Below, one piece after another: positions 30,521 through 39,970 of a stretch of 64,000 nt of DNA (the stretch's first letter is position 1; each line of letters starts with the position of its first letter). This DNA is from an uncultured Neglectibacter sp. Its GTDB lineage: Bacteria; Bacillota; Clostridia; Oscillospirales; Acutalibacteraceae. The notes under the pieces were generated by a model. That model saw nothing but the letters and a program-made list of their open reading frames with translations. It had not been told where the DNA came from and ran no database searches. The stretch is from NCBI GenBank assembly GCA_937958185.1, contig CALFFN010000021.1, positions 154,929-218,928 of the forward strand, read 5' to 3'. The translations under genes and the position numbers were made by a program.

Positions 30521-32023
30521 ATGACCCTTGAAATGCAAGGGATTTTCAAATCCTTCGGCGCAAACGATGTGCTGAAGAATATCAATTTTTCCATAGCGGG
30601 CGGGGAGATATCCGCCCTGCTGGGGGAGAACGGCGCGGGAAAGTCCACCCTGATGAACATTCTGGGCGGCGTGATCTCCGCCGATGCCGGCACACTTACC
30701 ATGGACGGCAAGCCCCTGCATTTTCGGAACCCCACGGATTCCCTGAGCGCCGGGATCGCCTTTATCCATCAGGAATTGAACCTGGTCAACGACTTGGCGG
30801 TCTACGAGAACATGTTTATTGGCAGGGAGCTGAAAAAACGGTTTGGAATGCTGGACGCTGCCACGATGTGCGACAGGTGTACGGAGATTTTCCAGCGTAT
30901 GGAGATCGACCTTGACCCCCGCACCATGGTGCGGGACCTGGACGCTTCCTACAAGCAGATCGTGGAGATCGCCCGGGCGCTCCTGATGGAGGCTTCCGTC
31001 ATTATCATGGACGAACCCACCACTTCGTTGACCGAGCCGGAGATACAGAGGGTGTTTGAAATGATGCGCACCCTACAAAAGCAGGGGGTAGCCATCGTAT
31101 TTATCTCCCATAAGCTTCGGGAGGTCATGGAGATCTGCACCAGATATACCGTCCTGCGGGACGGCTCGGTGGTCGCCAACGGTCTGGTATCGGAAACCAG
31201 CGTAGACGAGCTTGCCCGCCACATGGTAGGGCACGATGTCCGTACAGAATCCCTGCGGACGGAACGGGAGCTTGGGGAAGAGGTGCTCCGTGTCACCGGG
31301 CTTTCTCAGGAGGGAAGCTTTCAGGATATCAGCTTTTCTCTCCGCGCCGGGGAGATATTAGGCTTTACCGGGCTTTTGGGCGACGGCAGAAGCGAGCTGT
31401 TCCAGACCATTTTCGGCAGCGCCGGAAAATACGCCGGGGAAATTCAGGTCGCCGGCATGCCGGTCGCGATCCATTCCACGCGGAAGGCAATGTCCCTTGG
31501 GATCGGCTATGTGCCGCGCAACCGCAAGGAAAACGGCATCATTGCCGACATGAACATATTGGAGAACGGCTCCATCGTCACCTGGGGTCAGAATCGGAAA
31601 GGGTTCCTGCTGGACTGGAAAAAAATCAGCGAAGGATTTTCCGCCCGCGCGGAATCTCTCCGAATCAAAATGGAAGGGGAGAAGCACCCCATCGGCAGCC
31701 TGTCCGGCGGCAATCAGCAAAAGGTCGTGCTGGCAAAATGGCTGGGAGCGGAGCCGAAGATACTGATTTTTGACAACCCCACCCAGGGCGTGGACGTAGG
31801 CGCGAAAGAGGACATTTACGATGTGATCCTGAAGCTTGCCTCCCAGGGTGTGGCGATCGTGGTGCTTTCCAGCGAGGCGCAGGAGATCATTCGCCTGTGC
31901 GACCGTACACTGGTCCTGTATCACGGCAGGGTGCAGGGAGAGCTTCCCGCGGAGGAAATGACGGAGCAGGAGATCATGCGCCTGGCAACAGGCGGTGAAA
32001 TGAAAGAAAGGGCGGTAGTGTAA
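30521..32023 (+). CDS. Sugar ABC transporter ATPase, RbsA/MglA type
   Basis: A 500-residue double ATPase of the ribose/galactose import class. The first half has Walker A GENGAGKST (about residue 37), signature-region DASYKQIVEIARAL and Walker B VIIMDEPTTSLT. The second half has the degenerate Walker A GLLGDGRSELF typical of the family, signature SLSGGNQQKVVLAKWL and ILIFDNPTQGVDVG. GGGGAGG precedes ATGs at 30515 and 30521; the latter has better spacing. It ends directly against the permease GTG. Confidence 0.95.
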   Translation: MTLEMQGIFKSFGANDVLKNINFSIAGGEISALLGENGAGKSTLMNILGGVISADAGTLTMDGKPLHFRNPTDSLSAGIAFIHQELNLVNDLAVYENMFIGRELKKRFGMLDAATMCDRCTEIFQRMEIDLDPRTMVRDLDASYKQIVEIARALLMEASVIIMDEPTTSLTEPEIQRVFEMMRTLQKQGVAIVFISHKLREVMEICTRYTVLRDGSVVANGLVSETSVDELARHMVGHDVRTESLRTERELGEEVLRVTGLSQEGSFQDISFSLRAGEILGFTGLLGDGRSELFQTIFGSAGKYAGEIQVAGMPVAIHSTRKAMSLGIGYVPRNRKENGIIADMNILENGSIVTWGQNRKGFLLDWKKISEGFSARAESLRIKMEGEKHPIGSLSGGNQQKVVLAKWLGAEPKILIFDNPTQGVDVGAKEDIYDVILKLASQGVAIVVLSSEAQEIIRLCDRTLVLYHGRVQGELPAEEMTEQEIMRLATGGEMKERAVV

Positions 32024-33070
32024 GTGGAAAAGACAAAACGGGCAAAGCGGAATCCATTTTCCAGCTTTTTGCATCTCTGGCGGACAAACCCGCTGTTCAG
32101 TACAGGTATGGCGCTTCTGGTGATGGTGATTTTGCAGACGATCGCCATTTCCGTAAATTCCACCTTTTCTTCCCCCGGGGACTGGATCGCCAAATGGGTC
32201 TCCAACTGGCTGAATATCCTCAGGGGCAACGCCGGTATCGGCATTATTGCTTTGGGAATGGCATTTGTTATCATTTCCGGGGGGATCGACCTTTCAGTCG
32301 GCTCGCTTTACGTGGCTGCCGGCGCTTTTTGCCTGATGCTGCTGGACACAGGCTCGGTGGGTCTGTTTGGCAAGATCGGTCTGACCGGCGTTCCCGCTAT
32401 TCTGCTGGCGGTGATCCTCACCGTGCTGTTTGCCACCCTGTTGGGTGAGTGCAACGGGCTTCTGGTATCCTACGGCAAGTTGCCGCCCTTTATCGCAACG
32501 CTGGGCGCCATGCAGATTTTCCGCAGCGTGACCCAGTATGCCATGAAGGGGCAGAATGTGTCCCTGCCCAGCGAATTTTTGCAGATTTCCCAGGTTTCCG
32601 TAGGCGGGCAACGGATCATGCCCATCCTGTACTGGGCGGTTGTTGTCGTTGTGATGTATGTGATTTCCAAGCATACGGCATTCGGCCGCCATGTGTTCGC
32701 GGTAGGCTCCAATGAGCGCACTACCAGCCTGTCCGGCGTCAACGTGAAAAGCGTCAAGCGCCGTGTATACGCCCTGATCGGTCTGCTGGTCGGTGTGGCT
32801 TCGGTGCTCCAGTTGTCCCGTATCGGTTCTCTGGACTACGCCAGCGGTGGCAGCGGTTATGAAATGGACGCCATCGCCGCCGTGGTGGTAGGCGGCACCA
32901 GTATGTCCGGCGGCAAAGGCTCTATCATTGGTACGGTGTTTGGCACGCTGATCGTAGCGGTGATGAATAACCTTCTGAACCTGATCGGGGTTGACCCATA
33001 TCTCAGCTCCGCGTTCAAGGGCGCTATCATTATCGGCGCCGTGCTGCTTCAGAGGAAGGACCGTATCTGA
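32024..33070 (+). CDS. Sugar ABC transporter permease, RbsC type
   Basis: A 348-residue permease with 8-10 membrane segments and the BPD_transp_2 landmarks VIISGGIDLSVGSLY and AVVVGGTSMSGGKGSIIGTVFGTLI. The start is GTG immediately after the ATPase stop (TAAGTG), so translation is coupled. With the preceding two genes it completes a high-affinity sugar importer; the sugar is not identifiable, though fba downstream fits hexose use. Confidence 0.93.
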   Translation: MEKTKRAKRNPFSSFLHLWRTNPLFSTGMALLVMVILQTIAISVNSTFSSPGDWIAKWVSNWLNILRGNAGIGIIALGMAFVIISGGIDLSVGSLYVAAGAFCLMLLDTGSVGLFGKIGLTGVPAILLAVILTVLFATLLGECNGLLVSYGKLPPFIATLGAMQIFRSVTQYAMKGQNVSLPSEFLQISQVSVGGQRIMPILYWAVVVVVMYVISKHTAFGRHVFAVGSNERTTSLSGVNVKSVKRRVYALIGLLVGVASVLQLSRIGSLDYASGGSGYEMDAIAAVVVGGTSMSGGKGSIIGTVFGTLIVAVMNNLLNLIGVDPYLSSAFKGAIIIGAVLLQRKDRI

Positions 33071-33096
33071 TTTTCTAAGAAACGGTGAATTGACGG

Positions 33097-33125
33097 TTGA
33101 TTTTTCCGGCTTTTCCCATTATAAT
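33097..33125 (+). promoter_or_regulatory. fba promoter
   Basis: TTGATT, 17 bp, TATAAT, 40 nt before the start. Confidence 0.75.
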
Positions 33126-33165
33126 AAAAGAAGCGAACAATTCTATTTTCCGGGAGGCAAAGAAA

Positions 33166-34029
33166 ATGCTGGTATCTGCAAAAGAAATGCTTACAAAGGC
33201 AAAGGCTGGCAAGTATGCTGTCGGTCAGTTCAACATCAATAACCTGGAATGGACAAAAGCCATTCTGCTGACTGCGCAGGAGAATAATTCCCCTGTGATC
33301 CTCGGTGTATCCGAGGGCGCCGGCAAGTACATGTGCGGCTATAAGACCGTTGCCGACATGGTAAAGGCAATGATCGAGACCCTGGATATCACGGTTCCCG
33401 TGGCGCTGCATCTGGATCATGGCAGCTATGAGGGCGCATTCCAGGCAATGGACGCAGGTTTCTCCTCCGTCATGTTTGACGGTTCTCATTACGGCATCGA
33501 GGAGAATATCGAAAAGACCAAGGAGGTCATTCGTGCTGCCGGCGAGCGCGGCATTTCCGTGGAGGCGGAGGTCGGTGCCATCGGCGGCGAGGAAGACGGT
33601 GTTGTCGGCGGCGGCGAGGTTGCCGATCCCGATGAATGCAAGAGCATTGCCGATTTGGGCGTTACCATGCTGGCTGCCGGTATTGGCAATATCCATGGCG
33701 TGTACCCTGAGAACTGGAAGGGTCTGAACTTCGACGTTCTGGCGCAGATCCAGGAAAAGACCGGCACAATGCCGCTGGTGCTCCATGGCGGCACAGGTAT
33801 TCCCGAGGACATGGTGAAAAAGGCTATTTCCCTCGGCGTTTCCAAGGTCAACGTGAACACCGAGTGCCAGCTGTCCTTTGCAGCCGCGACCCGGAAATAT
33901 ATCGAAGAGGGCAAAGACAAGCAGGGCAAGGGCTTTGACCCCCGGAAGCTGCTGGCTCCCGGCTTTGAAGCCATCAAGGCAACTGTGAAAGAGAAGATGG
34001 AGCTGTTCGGTTCTGTCAACAAGGCGTAA
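33166..34029 (+). CDS. fba: Fructose-bisphosphate aldolase, class II
   Basis: Splits fructose-1,6-bisphosphate into two triose phosphates in glycolysis. It has 287 residues. The zinc ligands are visible: the His pair region PVALHLDHGSYEG, the Glu in SVEAEVGAIGGEEDG, and later AAGIGNIHGVYP and VLHGGTGIPEDM. The family also contains tagatose-bisphosphate aldolases, which I cannot exclude. The ATG at 33166 follows CGGGAGG. Own promoter and terminator. Confidence 0.95.
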   Translation: MLVSAKEMLTKAKAGKYAVGQFNINNLEWTKAILLTAQENNSPVILGVSEGAGKYMCGYKTVADMVKAMIETLDITVPVALHLDHGSYEGAFQAMDAGFSSVMFDGSHYGIEENIEKTKEVIRAAGERGISVEAEVGAIGGEEDGVVGGGEVADPDECKSIADLGVTMLAAGIGNIHGVYPENWKGLNFDVLAQIQEKTGTMPLVLHGGTGIPEDMVKKAISLGVSKVNVNTECQLSFAAATRKYIEEGKDKQGKGFDPRKLLAPGFEAIKATVKEKMELFGSVNKA

Positions 34030-34063
34030 GTTCCCTTTTTTAGTCAAAAATTTCCCTGAAAAT

Positions 34064-34097
34064 GGAATGACGGTGCGTGTTTTCGTACCGTCATTCC
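34064..34097 (+). terminator. fba terminator
   Basis: GGAATGACGGT and ACCGTCATTCC around a 12-nt loop, followed by CTATTTTT. Confidence 0.85.
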
Positions 34098-34116
34098 CTA
34101 TTTTTCCAACCTTTTC

Positions 34117-34145
34117 TTGTATTTTTTTGATAGATATGCTATAAT
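34117..34145 (+). promoter_or_regulatory. Promoter of the pseudokinase gene
   Basis: TTGTAT, 17 bp, TATAAT. Confidence 0.7.
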
Positions 34146-34206
34146 GAACGAAATGTTAGATTCGGATTCCGAATCGGTTGGTTTGAGGAATCGTGGAGGA
34201 CGCAAG

Positions 34207-35805
34207 ATGGAAAGCAAATTGTGCATGAATTGCTTTGCAGGCTACCGTCCGGAGGAGGGCGAACATTGTCCCGTGTGCGGCTGGGACAATGGAAAAGCCC
34301 AGGTTCTGGGTGGGCTGCGGTATCATACGGTGCTTGCCTCTCGTTACAGTATCGGTCGCGTAAAGGCGATCAACGGCGAGGGCGTCACCTATGCTGCTCT
34401 GGACCTTACCACCAAGCGGGTGGTAGAAGTCCGGGAGTTTTTTCCTGCGTCTCTGGCGACCCGAAACCCCGACGATCAAAGCTTGGTCCCCAATCAGGGA
34501 AATGAAGTGGAGTTTGAACGCCATTTGCAGGAATTTGTCCAGCTTTCCAAGGGCGTCAGCCGCCTGCGGGAGCTTTCTGTCATGACCTCGGTGCAGGATA
34601 TCTTTGAGGAAAACTATACGGCGTATGCTGTGTATGAGTATGTTCCGGCGCTTTCTTTACGGCGTTATGTGGAAAACGCCGGGGGAAAGCTTACATGGAA
34701 TGAAACTAACAGAATGTTTATGCCGGTGCTGACGGCGCTGGGGCTCATGAACTCTTTGGGCATTTCCCATCTGGGGATTTCGCCCGACACCCTGCGGGTG
34801 ACGAAAAACGGAATGCTGTTCATTACCGGGTTTGCGGTTTCTTCTCTCCGCCACGCGGGGGATACGCTGGAGGCGGAGCTGTTTCCCGGCTGCGCGGCAA
34901 TTGAACAGTATAACGCAAAAGCGGTTTGCGGTGAGGCGAGCGATGTGTACGGCTTGGCGGCTTCCATGCTGTTCGCTTTGACAGGGCAGCTGCCCCAGGA
35001 AGCGCCAAAGCGATTGCAGGACCAGCGGCTCATGATCTCCAAGGACGTGCTGAAATCCCTGCCGCCCTTTGCGGTGACCGCTATTGCCAACGCCCTGCAG
35101 GTGAAGCCCAATGCCAGAACCGCCAGCTTTGAGCGGTTCAAAACAGAGCTCTCTGCCGCTCCCTCCATTGTCAACGAGGTTGACCAAACGGAAGCGATCC
35201 GCCGTCTTCCGCCCCTGGACGTGGACCTGCCCCAGAACAAGGGACTGCCCCCGGCGGTATGGCTGATCGGCTCCTGCGTCATCACTCTGATCGCCCTTAT
35301 CATCGTAGCCTCCATGTGGCTGGGCGATGCGGGGGTGTCTATCGACGACATCCAGAAGGTCTTCGACAGCGGCAGCTCCGCCGAAGCGCTGGTGGTGCCC
35401 AACCTGGTGAACCAGAATTACGACGAATGGGCAAAAAAGGTAGGCAGCGGAAGCTATGACTTTAAGCTGAAGATTTCCGACCGTATTTTCAGCGACACCT
35501 TTGAAGAAGGGGATATTATCAGCCAGAGCCCCCTGCGCGGGGAGTCCATTGCCCACGGCGATACGGTTCTGGTAACTGTGAGCAAGGGGAGCGCCAAGCG
35601 TGTGCTGCCCTCTATCAAGGGCGTCAGCTTTGCCGAGCTGCAGGACCTGCTGACCAAAAACGGTTTTATCCCCGTGCAGGAGGAGGAAGCCAGCGAAGAT
35701 GTTGATGCGGGCTATGTGATACGGTATCAGGATCACAACGAGGGGGATTCTCTGGACTACGGCACGACTGTTACCGTGGTCGTCAGCTCAGGCCCTGCGG
35801 GATAG
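34207..35805 (+). CDS. Membrane pseudokinase with zinc ribbon and PASTA-like repeats
   Basis: A 532-residue protein. An N-terminal zinc ribbon (Cys6, Cys9, Cys21, Cys24) precedes a Ser/Thr-kinase-like domain at about 40-320. One membrane helix lies at about 348-373, followed by two extracellular PASTA-like repeats (VVPNLVNQNYDEWAKKV, then VLPSIKGVSFAELQDLL). The kinase motifs are broken: the catalytic Lys of VAIK is Arg76 (VEVREFFP), HRD reads HLG at 188-190, and DFG reads TGF near 207. Catalysis is therefore unlikely; it may sense muropeptides or lipid II and signal as a scaffold. GTGGAGGA precedes the ATG. Confidence 0.85.
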   Translation: MESKLCMNCFAGYRPEEGEHCPVCGWDNGKAQVLGGLRYHTVLASRYSIGRVKAINGEGVTYAALDLTTKRVVEVREFFPASLATRNPDDQSLVPNQGNEVEFERHLQEFVQLSKGVSRLRELSVMTSVQDIFEENYTAYAVYEYVPALSLRRYVENAGGKLTWNETNRMFMPVLTALGLMNSLGISHLGISPDTLRVTKNGMLFITGFAVSSLRHAGDTLEAELFPGCAAIEQYNAKAVCGEASDVYGLAASMLFALTGQLPQEAPKRLQDQRLMISKDVLKSLPPFAVTAIANALQVKPNARTASFERFKTELSAAPSIVNEVDQTEAIRRLPPLDVDLPQNKGLPPAVWLIGSCVITLIALIIVASMWLGDAGVSIDDIQKVFDSGSSAEALVVPNLVNQNYDEWAKKVGSGSYDFKLKISDRIFSDTFEEGDIISQSPLRGESIAHGDTVLVTVSKGSAKRVLPSIKGVSFAELQDLLTKNGFIPVQEEEASEDVDAGYVIRYQDHNEGDSLDYGTTVTVVVSSGPAG

Positions 35806-35834
35806 TAAAACGAGGAGAGGGGAAAAGAGCCGCT

Positions 35835-36797
35835 ATGCCGAATGTTTCAGAAAAGAAGAGGAAGCTGCTCTGCCTTCTCCAGGTACTCTGGGAAAATACA
35901 GACACGGAACACACCATGACGCTGCCTGAGCTGCTGCAGGAGCTGGAGAACCGCGGTGTTCCCGCGGAACGGAAAAGCCTTTATGACGACATTGAGACGC
36001 TCCGCAGTGTAGGCGTGGATATCAGGACCAGAAAGCAAAAAACCTATCAGTATTTCATAGAAAAACGGATATTTTCCATGCGTGAGCTGCGTCTTCTGGC
36101 AGAGGCGGCAGCGGCGTCATCGTTTATCCCGGCAGGGCAGGCGAACCTGCTGATTGGAAAACTGGGCGAGCTGTGCAGCACCTATCAGGCGGATGACCTG
36201 CGCCGGCGGGAATATCCTGCGCTGACCTCTCCGAAGCTGGAGGGGGCTGCCCTTTCCACGGCAGAGCTGCTGTACCGGGCAATTGCGGAAAATAGGAAGG
36301 TGAGCGTTCAGCTTGCCGAATGGCGGTTATCCCAGCAGGGGAAGCCGGAATGTGTTGTGAAAAAAGGGGAGAAGCCCCGCGTGTTCAATCCGTGGAAGCT
36401 TCTTCTGGAGCAAAATCATGGAGTTCTGCTGTGTTCCGATACCGAAACGGCAAAGCTGCAGACGCTGCCGCTGGAACGGCTGGCAGGGCTGGAGATACTT
36501 CCTGAAGCGCGTGACAGTTCGGACCTGCTTCCCGCGCCGGAAGGCAAAGGAGAGAAGCTGGTTTTGGAATTTCCGTCCGACAGGCTGGGCGTGGTGGCAG
36601 AACGCTTTGGCGCGGATTTCACGGCAGAACCTGCCGGAAAGAACCGTGTGAAAGCGTCCTTAAAAGCAATTCTTTCCCCGGATCTGTTCACCTGGCTCTT
36701 TTCTCAGGGACCCGATGTCCGCCTGATCGCGCCGAAAAAACTGGCGGAGCAGTTCCGCGAACGGGCAAAAGCCCTGGCAAAGCTCTATAAAGCTTGA
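35835..36797 (+). CDS. WYL-domain transcriptional regulator
   Basis: A 320-residue regulator. The N-terminal winged helix contains TLPELLQELENRGVPAERKSLYDDIETLRSVG in outline, followed by the WYL ligand domain whose core here reads FNPWKLLLEQNHGVLLC, and a WCX-like C-terminal region. WYL proteins often respond to nucleotides or DNA damage. The gene follows the pseudokinase by 29 nt and is probably co-transcribed; its target is unknown. Confidence 0.85.
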   Translation: MPNVSEKKRKLLCLLQVLWENTDTEHTMTLPELLQELENRGVPAERKSLYDDIETLRSVGVDIRTRKQKTYQYFIEKRIFSMRELRLLAEAAAASSFIPAGQANLLIGKLGELCSTYQADDLRRREYPALTSPKLEGAALSTAELLYRAIAENRKVSVQLAEWRLSQQGKPECVVKKGEKPRVFNPWKLLLEQNHGVLLCSDTETAKLQTLPLERLAGLEILPEARDSSDLLPAPEGKGEKLVLEFPSDRLGVVAERFGADFTAEPAGKNRVKASLKAILSPDLFTWLFSQGPDVRLIAPKKLAEQFRERAKALAKLYKA

Positions 36798-36803
36798 ACC
36801 CGG

Positions 36804-38369
36804 TTATCTGGAAACGCTTTCCCTGAGGGAAGGCGCTTCTTTTTTTGCAGGGCTTTCCGGCGTCACAGAGAATCTTTTGTCAGAGACCCGGCAGACAGCC
36901 CAGTACCCTGCGGCGAAAAAGACACCGCATACTGCTGTTTCTATCCCGAGCTGCACAAAGGGATTGGAAAGGCTCAGCCCGTGCAGCAGCCCGCTCCCCA
37001 GCCAGACAGAGCCGATGGCGCACAGCAGGGGCAGTATGATGTGCCACAGCAGGGAGAGACGCACGTTGGTCACTTTCAGGAGCCGATGGAGACTGAGGGC
37101 GGCGTTAAAGATCGTGCTGAAAAAAAGAATGCACACATAGCTTTCCATGCCGAAGAATCTCAGGAAGCACAGGATCAGCACCACCCGGATCAGGGAATCG
37201 GAAAAATTGTATTTCATGGAATTGAACTGCTCATCCATACCCTTCAAGAGACTGTCCACCACCACATCAAGATAAATGAGCGGCACAATGGGCGCCAGGA
37301 CCCGCAGGTATTCCCCGGCAGCGGCGCTGCGATAAAACGCATTGCCCCAGCCGTCACCGAACGCGAGGAAAACGGCGGCAAAGAACATGCCGAATGCCAG
37401 CGCGGAGCGGATCGACTTCCCGGCAATGTACGCCACAGCTTTTCGGTGTCCCAGCTCCCGTTCTTTGGAAATTTTGGGGATCAGCAGGGAAGCAAAGGAC
37501 GTGAGAAAGGAGGAGGGAAAATAGAGCATGGGCATTGCCATGCCCTGCAGCAGCCCGTATTGGGACAGGGAAGCCGAATAGCCCAGTCCAAATTTTCGCA
37601 GCTCTCTGGGGATCAACAGGTTTTCTCCCGTGTTCAGGAGACTTTTCGCGGCGGAGCTCAGCGTACAGGGCAGGGCAATGTGGGAAAGCCCGTGAAGCAC
37701 GCCGCTGCTCTTTTTCCGCTCCTTTGGGGTGTTTTTCTTCAGGCTGTGCCGATAGGCGGACCAGCTTACGAGAAAGGACGCAGCTTCCCCCAGGGTGGAA
37801 GCCGCCATGGCAGCAAGGCAGGCGGATTCAATGCTTTTGGGCGCGTACTTCCAGAAGAAAAATACCGTGGCAAGAATGGTAAGGATTTGTTCCAGGGTAT
37901 CCGACGCCGCAGTGGACAGCGATTCGTCCACCGCCAGAAAGTAGCCCTTCATGCAGGTGCAAAGGGACATAAACGGCAGACCAAAGCCCAGAATGCGCAG
38001 GCAGGGGGCTGCCTGACGGTTCCCGAGAAAGGTGACGGCGGCAAAGTCCGATAAGAAGAACAGGCAGAGGGAGATCGCGGTGCTGATGGACAGGCAGAAC
38101 GCAAAGCACCGGGCAACGGTGGAGCGGACGACCTCCCGCCGGTTCCCGGCAATGGCGGCGGTCACCATGCGGGTCACTGCCAGGCTGATGCCGGAGGTGG
38201 AAAGGGTCACTGTCAGCATGAAGATGGAGAAAATGAGCTGATACAGCCCCATGCCCTCTGAGCCGATCTTTTGGGACAGATAGGAACGGTAGCCCATATT
38301 GGTAATGCGGAGAAACAGGGAAACTGCCGTTAGAATGGTCCCCTGCAAAAAGAATTTCTGTTTCGTCAT
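36804..38369 (-). CDS. SpoVB-like polysaccharide flippase
   Basis: A 521-residue MATE/MOP-superfamily lipid flippase with about 14 membrane segments: QGTILTAVSLFLRITNMGYRSYL is the typical first helix and loop, with GISLAVTRMV after it. SpoVB relatives move lipid-linked peptidoglycan precursors for the spore cortex; vegetative paralogues exist. I take the ATG at 38369 because AAGGAC is correctly spaced; an ATG three codons upstream is too close to it. A hairpin that could end the converging WYL transcript lies inside its last codons (36815-36835). Confidence 0.85.
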   Translation of the reverse strand: MTKQKFFLQGTILTAVSLFLRITNMGYRSYLSQKIGSEGMGLYQLIFSIFMLTVTLSTSGISLAVTRMVTAAIAGNRREVVRSTVARCFAFCLSISTAISLCLFFLSDFAAVTFLGNRQAAPCLRILGFGLPFMSLCTCMKGYFLAVDESLSTAASDTLEQILTILATVFFFWKYAPKSIESACLAAMAASTLGEAASFLVSWSAYRHSLKKNTPKERKKSSGVLHGLSHIALPCTLSSAAKSLLNTGENLLIPRELRKFGLGYSASLSQYGLLQGMAMPMLYFPSSFLTSFASLLIPKISKERELGHRKAVAYIAGKSIRSALAFGMFFAAVFLAFGDGWGNAFYRSAAAGEYLRVLAPIVPLIYLDVVVDSLLKGMDEQFNSMKYNFSDSLIRVVLILCFLRFFGMESYVCILFFSTIFNAALSLHRLLKVTNVRLSLLWHIILPLLCAIGSVWLGSGLLHGLSLSNPFVQLGIETAVCGVFFAAGYWAVCRVSDKRFSVTPESPAKKEAPSLRESVSR

Positions 38370-38403
38370 GTCACCCATGTCCTTATCTGCTGAAATGCCT
38401 GAC

Positions 38404-38432
38404 TTGAAAGCTTGCCGCAGGTGTGTTACAAT
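38404..38432 (+). promoter_or_regulatory. prmA promoter
   Basis: TTGAAA, 17 bp, TACAAT, in the divergent gap with the flippase gene. Confidence 0.7.
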
Positions 38433-38468
38433 CCATAGTATAAAACCTGTGAGAAAGAGAGAACACCT

Positions 38469-39410
38469 ATGGACGAGAGCTGGACCGAAGTAAAAATAGA
38501 AGTCCCCGCAGACCGGGTAGATTTGGCGGGAGATATCGCAAACATGGTAGTGCCCTACGGTATTTATATTGAGGACTACTCCAATTTAGAAGCCGAGGCA
38601 ATGGAGATCGCCCACATTGACCTGATAGACGAGGAGCTGCTGGCAAAGGACAGAAGCAAAGCCATTGTCCACGTGTATATCAGCCCGGAGGCAAACCCGG
38701 CGGAAGCAATTTCTTTCTTAGAGGAACGCTACCGGGCTGAGAAAATCCCCCATGAGATATCCTGCGCTTCCTGTGTAAAAGAGGACTGGATCAACAACTG
38801 GAAAAAGTATTTTAAGCCTATTCCTGTGGGAAAGAAGCTGCTGATCCGCCCTATCTGGGAGGAAAATTTTGACGCAGACGGGCGCATCGTGCTGGACCTG
38901 GAGCCCGGGCTCGCATTCGGCACCGGCACCCACGAGACCACGCGCCTGTGCCTGGAGCTTTTGGAGAAATATATCAGCCCCGGCTGCGAGTTCCTGGACA
39001 TGGGCTGCGGCAGCGGCATTCTGTCCGTAGCCGCTCTGCTGCTGGGCGCAAAATCCGCCGTAGGTGTGGACATTGACCCCCTCGCCGTGAAAACCGCGGT
39101 GGAGAATGCGAAAAGCAATGGGGTAGAGGAACGCTTCACCGGGATCTGCGGCAATCTGGCGGACAAGGTGAGCGGCAAGTTCCAGGTGGTTGCCGCCAAT
39201 ATCGTGGCGGACATTGTGATCCTTCTCAGCAAGGACGCGCCCCGCTTTCTGGAAAAGGACAGCGTGTACATTGTCAGCGGTATTATCGACGCCCGGGAAG
39301 ACGACGTGCTTTCGGCGCTTTCCGATACCTTTACTGTTCTGGAGCGCAGAGAGGAAAAGGGTTGGGTAGCAATGGCGCTGAAATTGAAAACTAAAAAGGT
39401 AAAGGAATGA
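38469..39410 (+). CDS. prmA: Ribosomal protein L11 methyltransferase
   Basis: SAM-dependent trimethylation of ribosomal protein L11. It has 313 residues. The N-terminal substrate-recognition domain includes EDWINNWKKYFKPIPVGKKL. The catalytic domain has the hallmark PGLAFGTGTHETTRLCLELLE, the SAM motif FLDMGCGSGILSVAALLLGA and VAANIVADIVILL. It is followed closely by three small genes with overlapping ends, probably one transcript. Confidence 0.94.
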   Translation: MDESWTEVKIEVPADRVDLAGDIANMVVPYGIYIEDYSNLEAEAMEIAHIDLIDEELLAKDRSKAIVHVYISPEANPAEAISFLEERYRAEKIPHEISCASCVKEDWINNWKKYFKPIPVGKKLLIRPIWEENFDADGRIVLDLEPGLAFGTGTHETTRLCLELLEKYISPGCEFLDMGCGSGILSVAALLLGAKSAVGVDIDPLAVKTAVENAKSNGVEERFTGICGNLADKVSGKFQVVAANIVADIVILLSKDAPRFLEKDSVYIVSGIIDAREDDVLSALSDTFTVLERREEKGWVAMALKLKTKKVKE

Positions 39411-39415
39411 TATCA

Positions 39416-39970
39416 ATGGAACAAATCGAAACGTCCCGGCTTCTGCTGCGCCCCTGGAGAATGGAGGACGCTGAGGAGATGTATGAATATGCGAAGGACC
39501 CTGATGTCGGTCCCAATGCCGGGTGGAAGCCCCATGAATCCATTCAGGAAAGCAGGGAAATTCTGGCGGCCTGGCTGGAAAGCGAAGAACAGATATTTGC
39601 CATCACCCTGAAAGAGACCGGCAAGATCATTGGCTCTCTGGGTATTGAGCGGGACGGTCTGCGTCAAGGTGTTCCGGGCGTGCGCAGCCTGGGCTATGTT
39701 CTGGGAAAAGCGTACTGGGGGCATGGATATATGACGGAAGCGGCTATTGCTGCCATCACCTATGCCTTTGAATCCCTGAAATTGGAGCTTCTTTCCGTGA
39801 CACATTATCCTTTTAATGAGCGCTCAAAACGTGTCATCAAAAAATGCGGATTTCATTACGAAGGCACCCTGCGCAGGTCGACCAGGCTTTCCGATGGCAG
39901 GATTTTAGACCACTGCTGCTATTCCATGACAAGAGAAGAATATCTGGAGAAAAGAAAAAACTATGAATAA
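39416..39970 (+). CDS. GNAT acetyltransferase, RimJ/RimL type
   Basis: A 184-residue N-acetyltransferase of the RimJ/RimL/Acetyltransf_3 group: ETSRLLLRPWRMEDAEEMYEYAKDP at the start, LGYVLGKAYWGHGYMTEA in the middle and NERSKRVIKKCGFHYEGTLR at the end. Substrate may be a protein N-terminus or a small molecule. I prefer the ATG at 39416, nine bases after AAAGGA, over the ATG at 39407. It overlaps the next gene by 8 nt. Confidence 0.9.
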   Translation: MEQIETSRLLLRPWRMEDAEEMYEYAKDPDVGPNAGWKPHESIQESREILAAWLESEEQIFAITLKETGKIIGSLGIERDGLRQGVPGVRSLGYVLGKAYWGHGYMTEAAIAAITYAFESLKLELLSVTHYPFNERSKRVIKKCGFHYEGTLRRSTRLSDGRILDHCCYSMTREEYLEKRKNYE

